Source: Butyriboletus loyo (Eukaryota > Basidiomycota > Agaricomycetes > Boletales > Boletaceae). From it: a stretch of 64,000 nt of DNA. The stretch covers positions 1-64,000 of the forward strand of contig JBBPSI010000131.1 in NCBI GenBank assembly GCA_038093515.1. Reading direction: 5' to 3'. A model generated the notes under the pieces. The model had not been told where the DNA came from and ran no database searches. It saw only the letters and a program-made list of their open reading frames with translations. Below, piece after piece: positions 35,235 through 46,249 of this stretch (within the stretch, counting starts at the first letter, position 1; the number at the start of each line of letters is the position of its first letter). The position numbers were made by a program, and so were the translations under genes.

Positions 35235-37988
35235 ATGTCTGAGAGTCAAGTACTTCCGCAAGGCGCAGGATATGGCGTCGGTATGTGTCGCATTCACTCC
35301 TCGTATCGCATGAGCACGAACTAAACGCGTACCGCCAGTGGTTGGTAAGCATAGATACTCGCATGAACGATTGATGGCAATGGCCTCACGTGCCTTCCAA
35401 TTCTAGGGATTGGGTTATTCTTCAGTGTCTTCATGATTGGCTTGACTGCCATACAGGCAAGATATACCGGGGTTTCACCTCGGAATTCAGAGGAGTTTTC
35501 CTCTGCTTCACGCTCAGTTAAGCCAGGTCTCATTGCATCTGGTATCGTCTCCGCCTGGACCTGGGCCGCCACACTGGTAAGTACCATGCAGTAGTGTGCC
35601 AGATTCAAGTTGATTTGAACTTGTCGTCAGCTTCAGTCGAGTGCGGTTGCTTATAGGTACGGTATATCTGGGCCGTGGTGGTACGCCGCAGGCGCGACGG
35701 TGCAGGTCCTCTTGTTTGCCCAGTTGGCCGCAAAGCTCAAGTTGAATGCACCATACGCGCATACGTGGTTGGAGATCATCGCTACACGGTGGGGGAAACT
35801 CGCCCACTTGGTTTTCATGTTCTTTGGATTGGCCACAAACATTATTGTGTCCTCGATGCTCGTCCTTGGCGGGTCGGCGACAGTGACTAGCCTGACCGGC
35901 ATGAATACCATCGCCGCATGTTTCCTGATCCCTTTTGGAGTCGCAATCTATGTCGTGGTTGGTGGCATGCGGTCTACGTTGCTTTGCGACTAGTACGTAT
36001 TTTGACGACTTGGTCCATCTTTGTTCCTCACCCATATCCAACTCTAGTACCCACACATCCGTTCTCTTTGCCATCATCTTTACATTCATATTCACAGTCT
36101 ACGCAACTTCAGGTTACATTGGTTCGATCAGCGAAATGCACCATCTTCTCTCGGAGGCTACACAGGTCATGCCAGTTGCTGGAAATGCTCAAGGATCCTA
36201 CCTCACACTCCGATCTCTGAACGGGCTGGTGTTCGGCATTATCAATCTCATCGGGAACTTTGCCACCGTGTTCCAGGACCAAGCGTATTGGCAACGTGCC
36301 ATTGCCAGTCGACCGGCCACGACAGTCAAGGCGTACTTGATGGGAGGGCTGGCCTGGTTCGCAGTTCCGTTCACGTTCTCCACGACGCTAGGCTTGGCAG
36401 CTGTAGCACTTGGAGCTGTTCCTTCACCTTCATCGCCAACTCAAGTAGTCACTGGGGACGGCTTCGTGCCCTTGCTTCAGCCTCTGACGCAAGATGAGAT
36501 TTCGGCCGGACTTCCTGCTTCCTTCGCTGCTGCGACACTCCTGGGCCAAGGCGGTGCCGTAGCGTTGTTGGTCGTACTGTTCTTGGCCGTGACGAGTGCT
36601 ACGAGCGCCGAGTTGATTGCGGTCTCGTCGATTTTGACATATGATGTCTATGTGGTAAGATCGTTTTGTGTGCGACATGTAAGCAGAGCTTAATCCATTC
36701 AACAGAGGTACATAAATCCTCAAGCGACGGAGCAGCAAGTTCTGCAAATGAGTCACGCTGGTGTATGTGTTCTTCTCTCTAGGGTTGTCCCATCCCTGCA
36801 ACAGTGCTCTTATAGGTCGCCATCTTTGCCCTTGTAATGGGCATCGCCGGCACCATTTTCTACTACATCGGGGTATCCATGGGTTGGCTCTACGTACGTC
36901 TTGAAACTATGCTTACGTAGCGAGATGGATCTCTGGACTGATTTGACATTGTGGACTAGACCTTTATGGGTGTCATTCTCGGTTCGGGTGTCGTTCCCAT
37001 TGCGCTCTGCATCACGTGGAGCAAAGCCAATCGTATGGGATGCATCGCGGGCGCAGTGATTGGGTTTGTCGCTGGTATTGCCGTGTGGCTCGGTGTCACA
37101 GCAGGACTGAATGAAGGTGTCATCAACGCAACTGTAAGTCATTTCACTTCCGTGAAAGACCTTGGCTCACATTGCATTGCTCTTATATTAGACAAGTGGA
37201 GGTGCGATCAAGATCACGAGTAGAGAGTGATTTTACATTGAATTTCAAAACCAGGTAACTACGAGATGCTCGGTGGAAACCTTGCATCGATTGCAATAGG
37301 CGGCATCGTCTCCGTGATCATATCTCTGATCGTATGTCAATATTCGATTCCTCGAAGCGTGCAGGTGATATTGACCTCTTGAACTGCTCATAGTGGCCGG
37401 ACAATTACGATTTTGCTGGAACTAGGGCGATCAACATGCCAGTTGCGAAGCAGATGACCGACCATTACGTTCAAGATGTGGAAGCTGAGAAGAAGGGCGC
37501 ACCAGTATCAGTCACGTCCATCTCAGACGAAATCGAGCCCGACAATGATCTCGATACTGTGAGCCTCAAGAAGGCGTTCAGATTTGCTGTGTGGGCATCC
37601 GTGATCATGGTATGCTTCAAGCGAAAAGACTTTGAATGTCGTATTTTTGACAGAAGGTCGTATCTCTTTCTTGCAGACGTTGGTATTCATGATCATCATA
37701 CCTATTCCTCTGTTTGGAGCATCGACAGTGTATAGTGTGACTGGTTTCTCCGTCTGGGTTGTGATCGGAATCCTCTGGGCGTTCTGTTCGGCGTTTGTAG
37801 TTGTGCTGTACCCTCTATGGGAAAGCAGGGCTGCTTTGGTGTTGATCATAAAAGGAATGGTCAAGGTGAGCACCTATTTTTCGTGGTGAGTTCTTGACAT
37901 GCTTGCTCACCTTTGCCTCCAGGATGTTTATTCCCCTGGGTCGGGTGTATATATCGCGCCTACCTCTGCAGCGATGGCTACTGCCTAA
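35235..37988 (+). CDS. DUR3: Urea active transporter, sodium:solute symporter (SSS) family, DUR3-like
   Basis: A multi-pass plasma-membrane symporter importing urea (and polyamines in yeast). Exons encode the SSS/DUR3 pattern: [127 protein letters not shown], and a C-terminal pair of helices ending IAPTSAAMATA. More than a dozen helices are visible. Introns are 45-60 nt. Exon 1 ends at 35280. The codons for Val-Val-Gly are completed through a predicted 6-nt microexon (35339-35344) before the next exon. The reading appears intact. In other fungi DUR3 is induced under nitrogen limitation; I did not identify control sites here. Confidence 0.9.
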
Positions 37989-38194
37989 CGTACAACGAAT
38001 GAAATGAACGACCGACGGGTCACGTATAGTACACTTGGAAGTAAATAAACAAAAGATAGTTTATTACCTCAGTTATTCTACCATCGCCATGAGAGTCTCT
38101 CGCGGCCAGCTGAGGGGAGGGCAATTGCCTTTTCTGTCGATGTTTAAGCGGCGAGCACGACGCTGACGGTGACCACCACAACCGGTCCAAGGCA

Positions 38195-38951
38195 ATGGCG
38201 CAACTACCAGGCAGTCCGGAAGATCTCGGTCGCCAAACCGCTCTTCCCTGGACACCAGGTGAAGGCGGCGAGTCTCTCATCCTGGCCATCCAAGCCCTGG
38301 AAAGCTACAAGAAGAAGGATCCTTCCAAAGGTCTGTCCGTTTTACAGCTTCGATGTATCGTTCGTCGTTCTGACCAGGGGACCATGGTTCGGTGCTGGCG
38401 TCGGTGTATGTGGGGGGGGACAGTGGTCGTGCGTTTCAAGGCTGTCGGCAATGCTCCGATCATGAAGCAAAACTTTTACAAGATCACGGCTGCGAACCGG
38501 TTTCAGGCGGTGATTCAGTTTTTGAGAAAGGAGATGGGGTGGAAAGCAGGGGAGCCATTGGTATGGGGTCGTTCTGCTTGCTCCTTGCTTCTCGTCCCTC
38601 TTTATCACTTGGATCATTCTCAGAGCGATGGCACGAACTGACGCCCTTCCGTCCCCCCCCCCCTCTGCACAACCAAAAGTTCACGTATATCAACTTGGCA
38701 TTCTCGCCTGCGCCGGACGATACGGTGTCGAACTTGTTCAAGGTGAGTGCATGGTTCGGCTGGTGTCGTCGTGTTCGTTTGCTAAGATTGGGACGTTTAA
38801 ACAGTCATTTGCGACGGACGGCCATCTCATCGTGAACTATAGGTTAGTCACGGTCGCTTCTTGGCGCGTCTTCATCCATGTCTCCTTTCCTCCTGCGCAC
38901 GCGTCCGCATCTGACGATTCGTCGCACAGTACGACGGCGGCGTGGGGTTAA
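38195..38951 (+). CDS. ATG12: Autophagy ubiquitin-like protein ATG12
   Basis: Exons 38195-38330, 38424-38560, 38680-38742, 38805-38842 and 38930-38951 join in frame to 131 aa. The conserved ubiquitin-like core is KVVVRFKAVGNAPIMKQNF, RFQAVIQFLRKEMGWKAGEPL, FTYINLAFSPAPDDTVSNL and FATDGHLIVNYSTTAAWG. The protein ends directly on the C-terminal glycine that ATG7/ATG10 activate for conjugation to ATG5, so no processing is needed. It acts in the ATG12-ATG5-ATG16 complex, which promotes ATG8 lipidation. The acceptor at 38423 was chosen over an earlier AG because it gives the family consensus K-VVVRFKA. Confidence 0.93.
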
Positions 38952-40079
38952 TCGCAGTGTATTTCCTGCTAGTGGTCTTCACAGTGCAACAACCATCTAC
39001 GATATATTTCTGTCGTTCACCATCCACGTCCTTTCCCCACGCAGGGCCAGACGAAGGGGTACACGTAATGAATGCTATACAGCGCACGCTTGGACGCTGT
39101 TTTCACGGTTGCATCCGGGACGTTGTATACATAGAGCCACGAACCCACAGATCCATCACGATGCTGATTCGCGTTTGGTTTTATTCGACCCCGACCCAGC
39201 GCGAGGTGATTCTCGTCATATACACAGGTGTACCGGCGATGATAGCATTCCGAAAGGGAAAGCCTCCCGCTGGAAGAAAGTGATTTCGTCCACTGATTGT
39301 GATACGTCCGAGTTCGATGGGTCCTTTTTCTTGCCACATCGCATGTCAACTAACAGGAAAAACGATCGATTTGAGTGCCATCTACTATGTCTGCCGTCAA
39401 AAGGAAGACGCTGTCTTCGGAAGGGCAATGTCCCTGTACGTGGGGTGGGTGAGGCCGTGATCAAGATTCCTGAAATGTCTTTTTGGACTGTCTCGTCCTC
39501 TGATCTGCGACTGGGCGGCCGCATGGACAACGAGACGTGCCCTATCTTGGATCCGCCTCACCGATGCGTAACGTACACTCGTGCAAAGCCCATGAGGTTG
39601 CTCGGACGTGGAGATGGGAGTGTTCCCCAAAGTCTTGTACCAGTAACCGATGTTGTCGTGGCGGGCGGGTCAGCCAGGTCGGTTCGATAGGTTGTAGCGT
39701 TGATCAGTCCGAACTTGAGCATTTCCCTTGCTAATTCTATGGATACCTCCTTTCCCGTCGTAATGTTAATCGCTAATTCGCCATGGGCCGTAGCCCGGAA
39801 CGGCGTGTAGACGATGGGAAGCAACTATTCAGGTAGATATATCCGCGATCCGACGTGTTACGATGTTACATGGCGAGTCTCCCGACAGCGCCGATAGCGA
39901 GGTACCCGCCCCCGCCCCCGCCCCTGCCCTCTACTGCAGTGAGACTACAAAACATACCAGAGACCAAGAGAAAGAGAGAGAGAGAGACGAGGAAACGATA
40001 TCGTACACAAAGAGAGGCGATCTGGCTTTACATTCCATCCCCACCCACTTCCAACCCGCCGCCCTTCCCTGGGCCGCTG
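38952..40079. other. No confident gene
   Basis: 1.1 kb between ATG12 and the first DUF6534 gene, which points toward it. Long overlapping frames occur on both strands (plus 38878-39690; minus 39558-39824 with LAINITTGKEVSIELAREML), but neither shows a known motif, and the minus frame has no ATG start. A short (ag)n tract lies at 39969-39985. Confidence 0.35.
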
Positions 40080-42298
40080 TCACTTGCACACGATACCCAT
40101 CGAGCGCCTGTTTTTCTTCGTCGTCGTCGTCGTCGCAAGGCAGGCAGAAAAACCGTCCAATGCGTCCATGGAGCTACGATCCACCGTCGTCTGGATGTGC
40201 ACATCTATCGCCCTATGGGGTACCTGTTCGACGTCAAGAAGGGGGGGGGGGACCCAAAGAGGTGAGTATGATTCCGAGTGCGCAGACGATCGCAAGAGAG
40301 AGAGAGAGAGAGAGAAACATGCCTTGTCGACACAGCCCGAGTACAAGATTTCCGATCCAGAGTCGGTGGTGTAAGGTTGATTCGAGAGCCTGGAGAGGTA
40401 CAACGAAACAGGGCGTTCCTTTTTTTCTCGGAGGTAATCGCGCGCGTTGAGTCTAGGTGACGACAAGACATCCATGATGAACGTTTAGTTTGCTACCCCG
40501 CACGACGAATGATGTGATATTACATGCGCAAAAACGGGGGGGAAATAACACGGAAAATGGGCAAGATGAAAGCGTGGATATTCGGACTTACAGGGCGAGA
40601 TACGGGTTGATGTAAACTGGAGCGAGGGAGACCTCAGTATACACCCAGGATTAAGCTGAGTGAAGGCGTACTCTTCGCGAGATTGAAGTAGAACCCAATG
40701 AAGACGAAGGTTTTCGGCGTGGTCGCATACTACCATACGGGATAAACAACGCTTCAAGCGGAACAGTATGGCAATCCACTCACAAAGACGGTTCCAAGTA
40801 CAGCATCGACCCTGATTCACGTTGCCAATCAACGTGTGTGATGGTGAGGATCAGACGAAAGCGACGCACGACGTGAGCAAGCCTATGATGGAGTTAATCA
40901 AGACAACCAGGATTGTAAAACGGAGGGTGAGTAGCTTACCGGTCGTGACAATGTATGGAATGAGGGTGTCAACCAGCGTATCCGTACTTGGGTGACGAAG
41001 AGATGAACACACAGTACATCAAGACGAAACTCCGTTACCTCTGAAAGCCTACCCCTGACGTGAACAGATAGTAGCACAGAATGATGGCTACAAAAAGATC
41101 TCCAGATACGCCCGCGCAGAAATTGACGTATACCAGGGTCTGAAAGAAACATAAGAAACAATGACCATTGATTAGCTTGTAAACTGACGGAGATTCCATC
41201 AAGTTGTGCATTGGACTGAAGGCTAAACCTAGTTGTTCCAATAGTTTATATGCATCGAATAGCAGAAGTTAGGACCTACGCTTTCACGGTAACCACTGTA
41301 ACTCATTCAGCCATCGAATTAATTGTCACGGAGAAGATGCTTACAGAGGCCAAAAACTAGAGAGGGAAAGTGCGAGTCAGATGGACGAAAGCAGACCCTC
41401 AGGCATACTTACCTAGATCACAAAGAGTTATTACAGCCTGAGAAAATGGGTCAAAACGGAATGACCATCCCTCACGGAACTCAACTCACCACAATCGACG
41501 TTAAGATAACATTCTGGCCACTGACTATATGACATCAATAAATGCCACGGCGGATCGAAGAGTAAAACCTACGCTTCCATACTCGCTGGGCGAGTGTGCT
41601 TTGTCTCGATTAGAAACGGAACTACACTTCTGGAGGACACGCTCACGACCGTATGATCGCATCCGTGACAGACTGAAGTCAAATTGTTGAAAAACATCCC
41701 TGGTTATCACGAAGATTAAATAATCCCACCGTTACTGCAATATGGATCTGGAAGAAATAGTGCCTTTAGACGGAAGTCTGTCTGTCGAGCCTAGTGACTC
41801 ACGAGAACGCTCCTAACGAAGGGCGAGTAAGTGTGACTGCAAAACACAAACTGTGACCACGTACCATACAAGTGTTGTAATAGCTAGTGGATTCAGGTAG
41901 TTCGTAACGAGATAATGGTAGAGTATATGACTGGTCAAGCACACATCGAAAGTGTTTAGGATCCTACAAGTGCGTTAGAATGGTTGGGAATAGGTTCACT
42001 CGCTTGTGCTCTGACCATAGGAACGCTACCTGTGACAAAGCACCCGACGGGAGATTCAATAATGACAAAACGAGTCGACTAGAACAAGGGCTTACAATCA
42101 ACTTCAAGCCCAGTGGATCATTCGGGTATCGTTGATAGTAGATGTAGGTCTGAGCACTTGTTACACCCCAGAAACTGAGAAGCGTCAAAAAGGTGTATGA
42201 GTCAGATGCGAGGAATCCTACGCTGCAGCAACAAGTCCACCGATGAGGAGTGCACCCAGGGTCTCGTCTAAATGGAAAGGCAACTCCGATAGAGCCAT
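40080..42298 (-). CDS. DUF6534-type seven-helix membrane protein, copy A
   Basis: A basidiomycete-expanded family of seven-helix membrane proteins of unknown function (DUF6534). The start at 42298 reads MALSELPFHLDETLGALLIGG, followed after an intron by FWGVTSAQTYIYYQRYPNDPLGLKLI, the family's hallmark first two helices. Several short exons carry the remaining helices, including IILCYYLFTSGVGF (about 41070). Near 40590 the frame reads PVYINPYLAL and ends in a GTAAGT donor rather than a true stop. The next exon continues LLNARDYLREKKERPVSLYL (about 40470-40410) and a cytosolic tail ending near 40080, possibly with one more intron across an (ag)n/poly-C tract at 40230-40312. A longer frame starting at 42503 is upstream sequence. 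Confidence 0.8.
40294..40314 (+). repeat. (ag)n microsatellite
   Basis: A run of about ten ag units, inside or next to the last intron of the DUF6534 copy A gene. Confidence 0.9.
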
Positions 42299-43986
42299 AG
42301 AGGGTCGCGTTCAATGAAACGATGAGGTCGACTGGCAGGACTACGGCAACAGAACAACTGCCCAATATTAAGTATTCATGGTCCAAAGGTGCGTAACAAA
42401 CCGTATCGCTGATACCTGAAAGAGTTGCGGTCCCGTATGACTGGGTTGCTTTCTCCCCGTAGGGATGTGGGGTCCTTCTGGATGTAGATTGCAGTGACAA
42501 CATTTGCTAGGGACTTATATAGCAAGCCAAGGTCCAATGTCTACGTTGTCATGGATATCATATCTGGGGGTTCTGTCAGTGTCTTAGGAAAAGCTTGCTG
42601 GGTATATGACTGTTCGTGTTCCCCAACCGGCTTGAGGCACATTGGCACGTTGAGAACCTGCGAGTAACTCACATTGTCCATGCGGCTCTGCATTCTCTAT
42701 GTGAGTGAGACATTCTCGTAGTCATCCTAGGAGTCCCTGCGAACAGATGAGAAGGACCTCAAATTTCAAACGACCTTCTGAATATCGGTCTGGGGAGCAA
42801 TCAATAAGAGGAAAATCCAACATGAGCAATCTTATCACCCCCGGGCCAGCAGCTATCGCGGCAGCCACAGGCATCATCGGACCCGCTACTTCCATCAAGG
42901 CAGTTCATCAAATGTACACTCCCGCATTCGTGACTGTGCGGGCGGAGCCACCCCATGACCGCTGTCTCTTCAAACACTGATCTGAACGCTTCCTCCGGGG
43001 CAGCCCGAGGACTTCTCTTTATCCATACCCGCTTATCGAAAGCTCCATCGCCATGCACAATCCTAGTGTGGTAATCTCGCTGCATCCGTTTTTGGCGCCT
43101 TTTCGGGAGCTCGGATAGGCTTCTTCTAGGAAGTGTTCAGACACACCCGACGCTTCGCGGAGTAACGTCCTGGAAGGCCTGGTTCGAGATTACTACTGCG
43201 GCCACGTCAACGCTGATGTAGTGTATGTACCACATATCAATCGTGTATTTCGGATGTCCTTTGGACGGTCGAGTCCCGACTGTGATCTTGGGCAAGCGGT
43301 CGTGTGTTTCAGGGTGAACTCAGCTACCAACGCGTACGACGCGATCACGACCCTAGCAAACCTCTTTTTTGTAGGAGTGCCTGAAGCCTATACCCGTGGT
43401 CTTGCTAGCGAAGCGAATCTTGGAAAGGGCATTCAAGAGTCAAGCCTGTGTGTGGGTACGTATATGGGCTTTTCATGTCGACGACGTCCGATGAGTACGA
43501 AAGATGCACTCTGAATCGAGGAAATGGACGGGCACTTTACACGCACGAGTGTCAAGAAGTTGCCAGTTGGGATGCTCGCCTCGCCCGCCTCGGTTGCAGC
43601 CGTAAGATGTACGATATTACTTCAGCGGCGCCCCGTCACGAGCGGACGACGACCTCCTTGAAGAACACATCTCTCACCTACTCAAGTCCGATACTACACT
43701 ATGAGAAAATCACAGATTTGTTCGCCAATGGAATATCCTATGGAGTAACCTTGGGGACCGTATCAGACCAACATTCCTGAGGCTGTGCTTCATATGGCTG
43801 TGGCACTGCGATTGACCGCTGCGCCGCAGTACATGGCGCCCACGTAATATCATCGGTAGGTGGGTTGATAACCATGAATGTTTCTTAGTCCCTGGCACCT
43901 TACTGGGATACTTATAACCCGGTCCCATTTTCCCTCTGACACTGTACGGTCGCCTCTTCGTCATTCTTCCATCTCGACATCCGTGA
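42299..43986. other. Unassigned 1.7 kb, possible gene remains
   Basis: Between DUF6534 copy A and the fucosyltransferase gene. A plus-strand frame at 43221-43514 (ANLFFVGVPEAYTRGLASEANLG) and frames on both strands at 42705-43085 look protein-like but match nothing I recognise and lack splice chains. TATA-like ACTTATAAC at about 43911 may serve the downstream gene. Confidence 0.35.
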
Positions 43987-45624
43987 ATGTCAGGCTTCCG
44001 CTTTCCTTATGCTCGACTCTACCCACGACTCGCACTCCTTGCAACCGCGATCTTGATTATCGTGGCCTATCCATTCAATCGCAGCCTCGTTTATACCTTG
44101 CTTGTCCATCGTCGTTATCCTCCATTATACCCACATCACCGTCAACTAGAACTCGAGCTGCCACATTACGAATCCTACGAACACTCAGACGTCAAGTATC
44201 TATGGTCACCGAATCATCCATCCAGTATGCTAACTAGCACGCTCCGCCGCGATCACCGCTGATCGTCAATTGTAGACGTAGGATGGGGAAATGTAATGCA
44301 AGATTACATCCTAAGTTACGTGCTAGCATACGCGACTAATCGCTCGTCAGTATCATCGCCATCCAACGGAAGCCGTTCCTGACACCAGTCCTAGCTTCGT
44401 TTTTGACGACTATACGTGGGCCGCTGACGGCACACCATACTCGCACTTTAACGGGAAGCTCATTCCATCTAGCATCCCTCTGAATGCACTTGTCGACGGT
44501 AAAGAACATCTCTTTCTGGAGTACCATAAGCGTTGAGTACGATTCAACACTCAAGGACCGTTGGCCGGTGGAGCGCTGCCCCCAGGCGACAACACTCCAC
44601 GAGCTGTATACAAGGATTTCTTCCACCGGGTTTGCCCAAACCCAACCATATTGCGATTATCTGATGTGAGCGACTGGACCGACTCAGACACGGTCAAATT
44701 TGTCATCAACAAATGGGTGGAGAAGATCACGTCGATCGACGACCCTTGTCTGCAATTCGAAGAGACGGGCCCGGATAAACAAATATTTAATTACCTGTGC
44801 GTTGCTCAGCAACGTGTATCATTGAAAAGAGAACTGACCAGGGTCTTGCAGAGTATACGGTTTAAAAGAACGCCTTTTGAGCATTTGGCCGTACATGTCG
44901 ACGTTGCCTGTCTTGACCCATTGGCAATGGTCACCCCTGATTCACGACGCCCTCGAAGCAAATCGTGGAGTCGTTTACCCGCCCTCCCAGTTCTGGCTAG
45001 AAGACGAGGTTTTCAGACTCGACAGGATCATGACCGGTCTGCTCGCCATCCACGTACGAAGAGGCGACTTTGTAGGTCACTGTAGATATCTCGCCCGCTC
45101 AAACTCGGACTGGAATGCGTTCAATTCCTTTCCCGAGCTGCCTGACAAGTACGATCAAGACCATGACGATCCTCAACTTTCGGCAGCGAATCGCGAGGCC
45201 TTCATGGCCCACTGCATTCCCAGTATCGAGCAGATCGTCGACAAGGTCAAGATGGTGCGGGAAACGTCGCGCGAACCGCTCGAGTATATCTACATCATGA
45301 CCAATGGTGACGACGCATGGGTTGCCGACCTCAAACTCGAGCTGTATGCTCTCGGGGGGTGGGAATGTATCGGGAGTAATCGGGATCTGAGCCTAACCTG
45401 GGAACAGAAGTACGTTGGACAAGCGCTCGATATGATGGTGGCGCAGAAAGCGGAAGTGTTCATAGGAAATGGGGTGAGTTGGACGTTTGACGTCTTTTTT
45501 TTGGTCGCATTTTTTTGACTGAGGGATGTCGTTATTTCAACAGTGGTCTAGCCTTTCTTCGAACATAGTCATGCTTCGCACTGCGGATGGTCGTCTAGAG
45601 CCGGGAAGCAACCGATTTTGGTGA
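43987..45624 (+). CDS. Fucosyltransferase-like (O-fucosyltransferase superfamily) type II membrane protein
   Basis: The start at 43987 reads MSGFRFPYARLYPRLALLAT and then a single N-terminal membrane anchor (LALLATAILIIVAYPF), the layout of Golgi type II glycosyltransferases. After introns: YILSYVLAYATNRSFVFDDYTW, DNTPRAVYKDFFHRVCPNPT, a long middle region, and LLAIHVRRGDFVGHC near 45040. HVRRGD is the GDP-fucose-binding signature of the O-FucT superfamily. The next block EYIYIMTNGDDAWVADLK and the terminal exon SSLSSNIVMLR ... EPGSNRFW (45541-45624) complete the nucleotide-binding half. The acceptor sugar or protein is not determinable. Fungal members of this family are common but little characterised. 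Confidence 0.8.
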
Positions 45625-46249
45625 TACAATTGTCGTGCGCGTGGTTTGCTTGCGGGGTTGGCGGTGAGGACCGCTTTGAGCGGGTTTCAGGACAGTCGTA
45701 CACATACGCATGCCTCATTTATCTTTCGCGGGTACGGCAACGAAAACAGTCGCCCCATCCTCAAGGGGAAGGAGATTCATTCCTCCCTTTGACGAACAGG
45801 TGGTCGACTCGGGAAAACACAACAGTGGATTTTAATTTAATGGACGCTTTCAAGGAACGTAATGTTGTCGCTGCGCATGGACAGTGAGAGGGGGGGGGAG
45901 GCGGAGGGTTAGAATACGATGCTATCTGATCATCTTGGTTAATCTTTTTCACCACCATCTTTGTTGTATTTGCAAATGAATGATATCCCTTCTTTTCGGG
46001 TCTTGTGCGGAACGTCAAAAAGTAGGCGCGTGGCGATGGTCGGGTATACGGAGACGTGTGCGGTGGCGGCGAGACGTAGGAAACAGAAAACGTGGCTTCA
46101 GAGGCCCCGCGCGACCGAGTCTTCTACCCGGTCCACGGTCGTATGTATCGCAATTTCTAAATCTCGATGCGACGCCTACCGAAACCGAACGACCACGAAC
46201 GACGAAAAAGAGGGAGAGGGAGAGGGAGAACAAGTCGAAAACGTCAGTA
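45625..46249. other. Intergenic, 3' ends converge
   Basis: About 620 bases between the 3' ends of the fucosyltransferase-like gene and DUF6534 copy B; includes a purine-rich (gagagg)n tract at about 46206-46230. Confidence 0.5.

Noticed and set aside
38878..39690. 270-codon plus-strand frame overlapping the ATG12 3' end
   Set aside because: It starts inside an ATG12 intron, has no recognisable domain, and open frames exist on both strands here.
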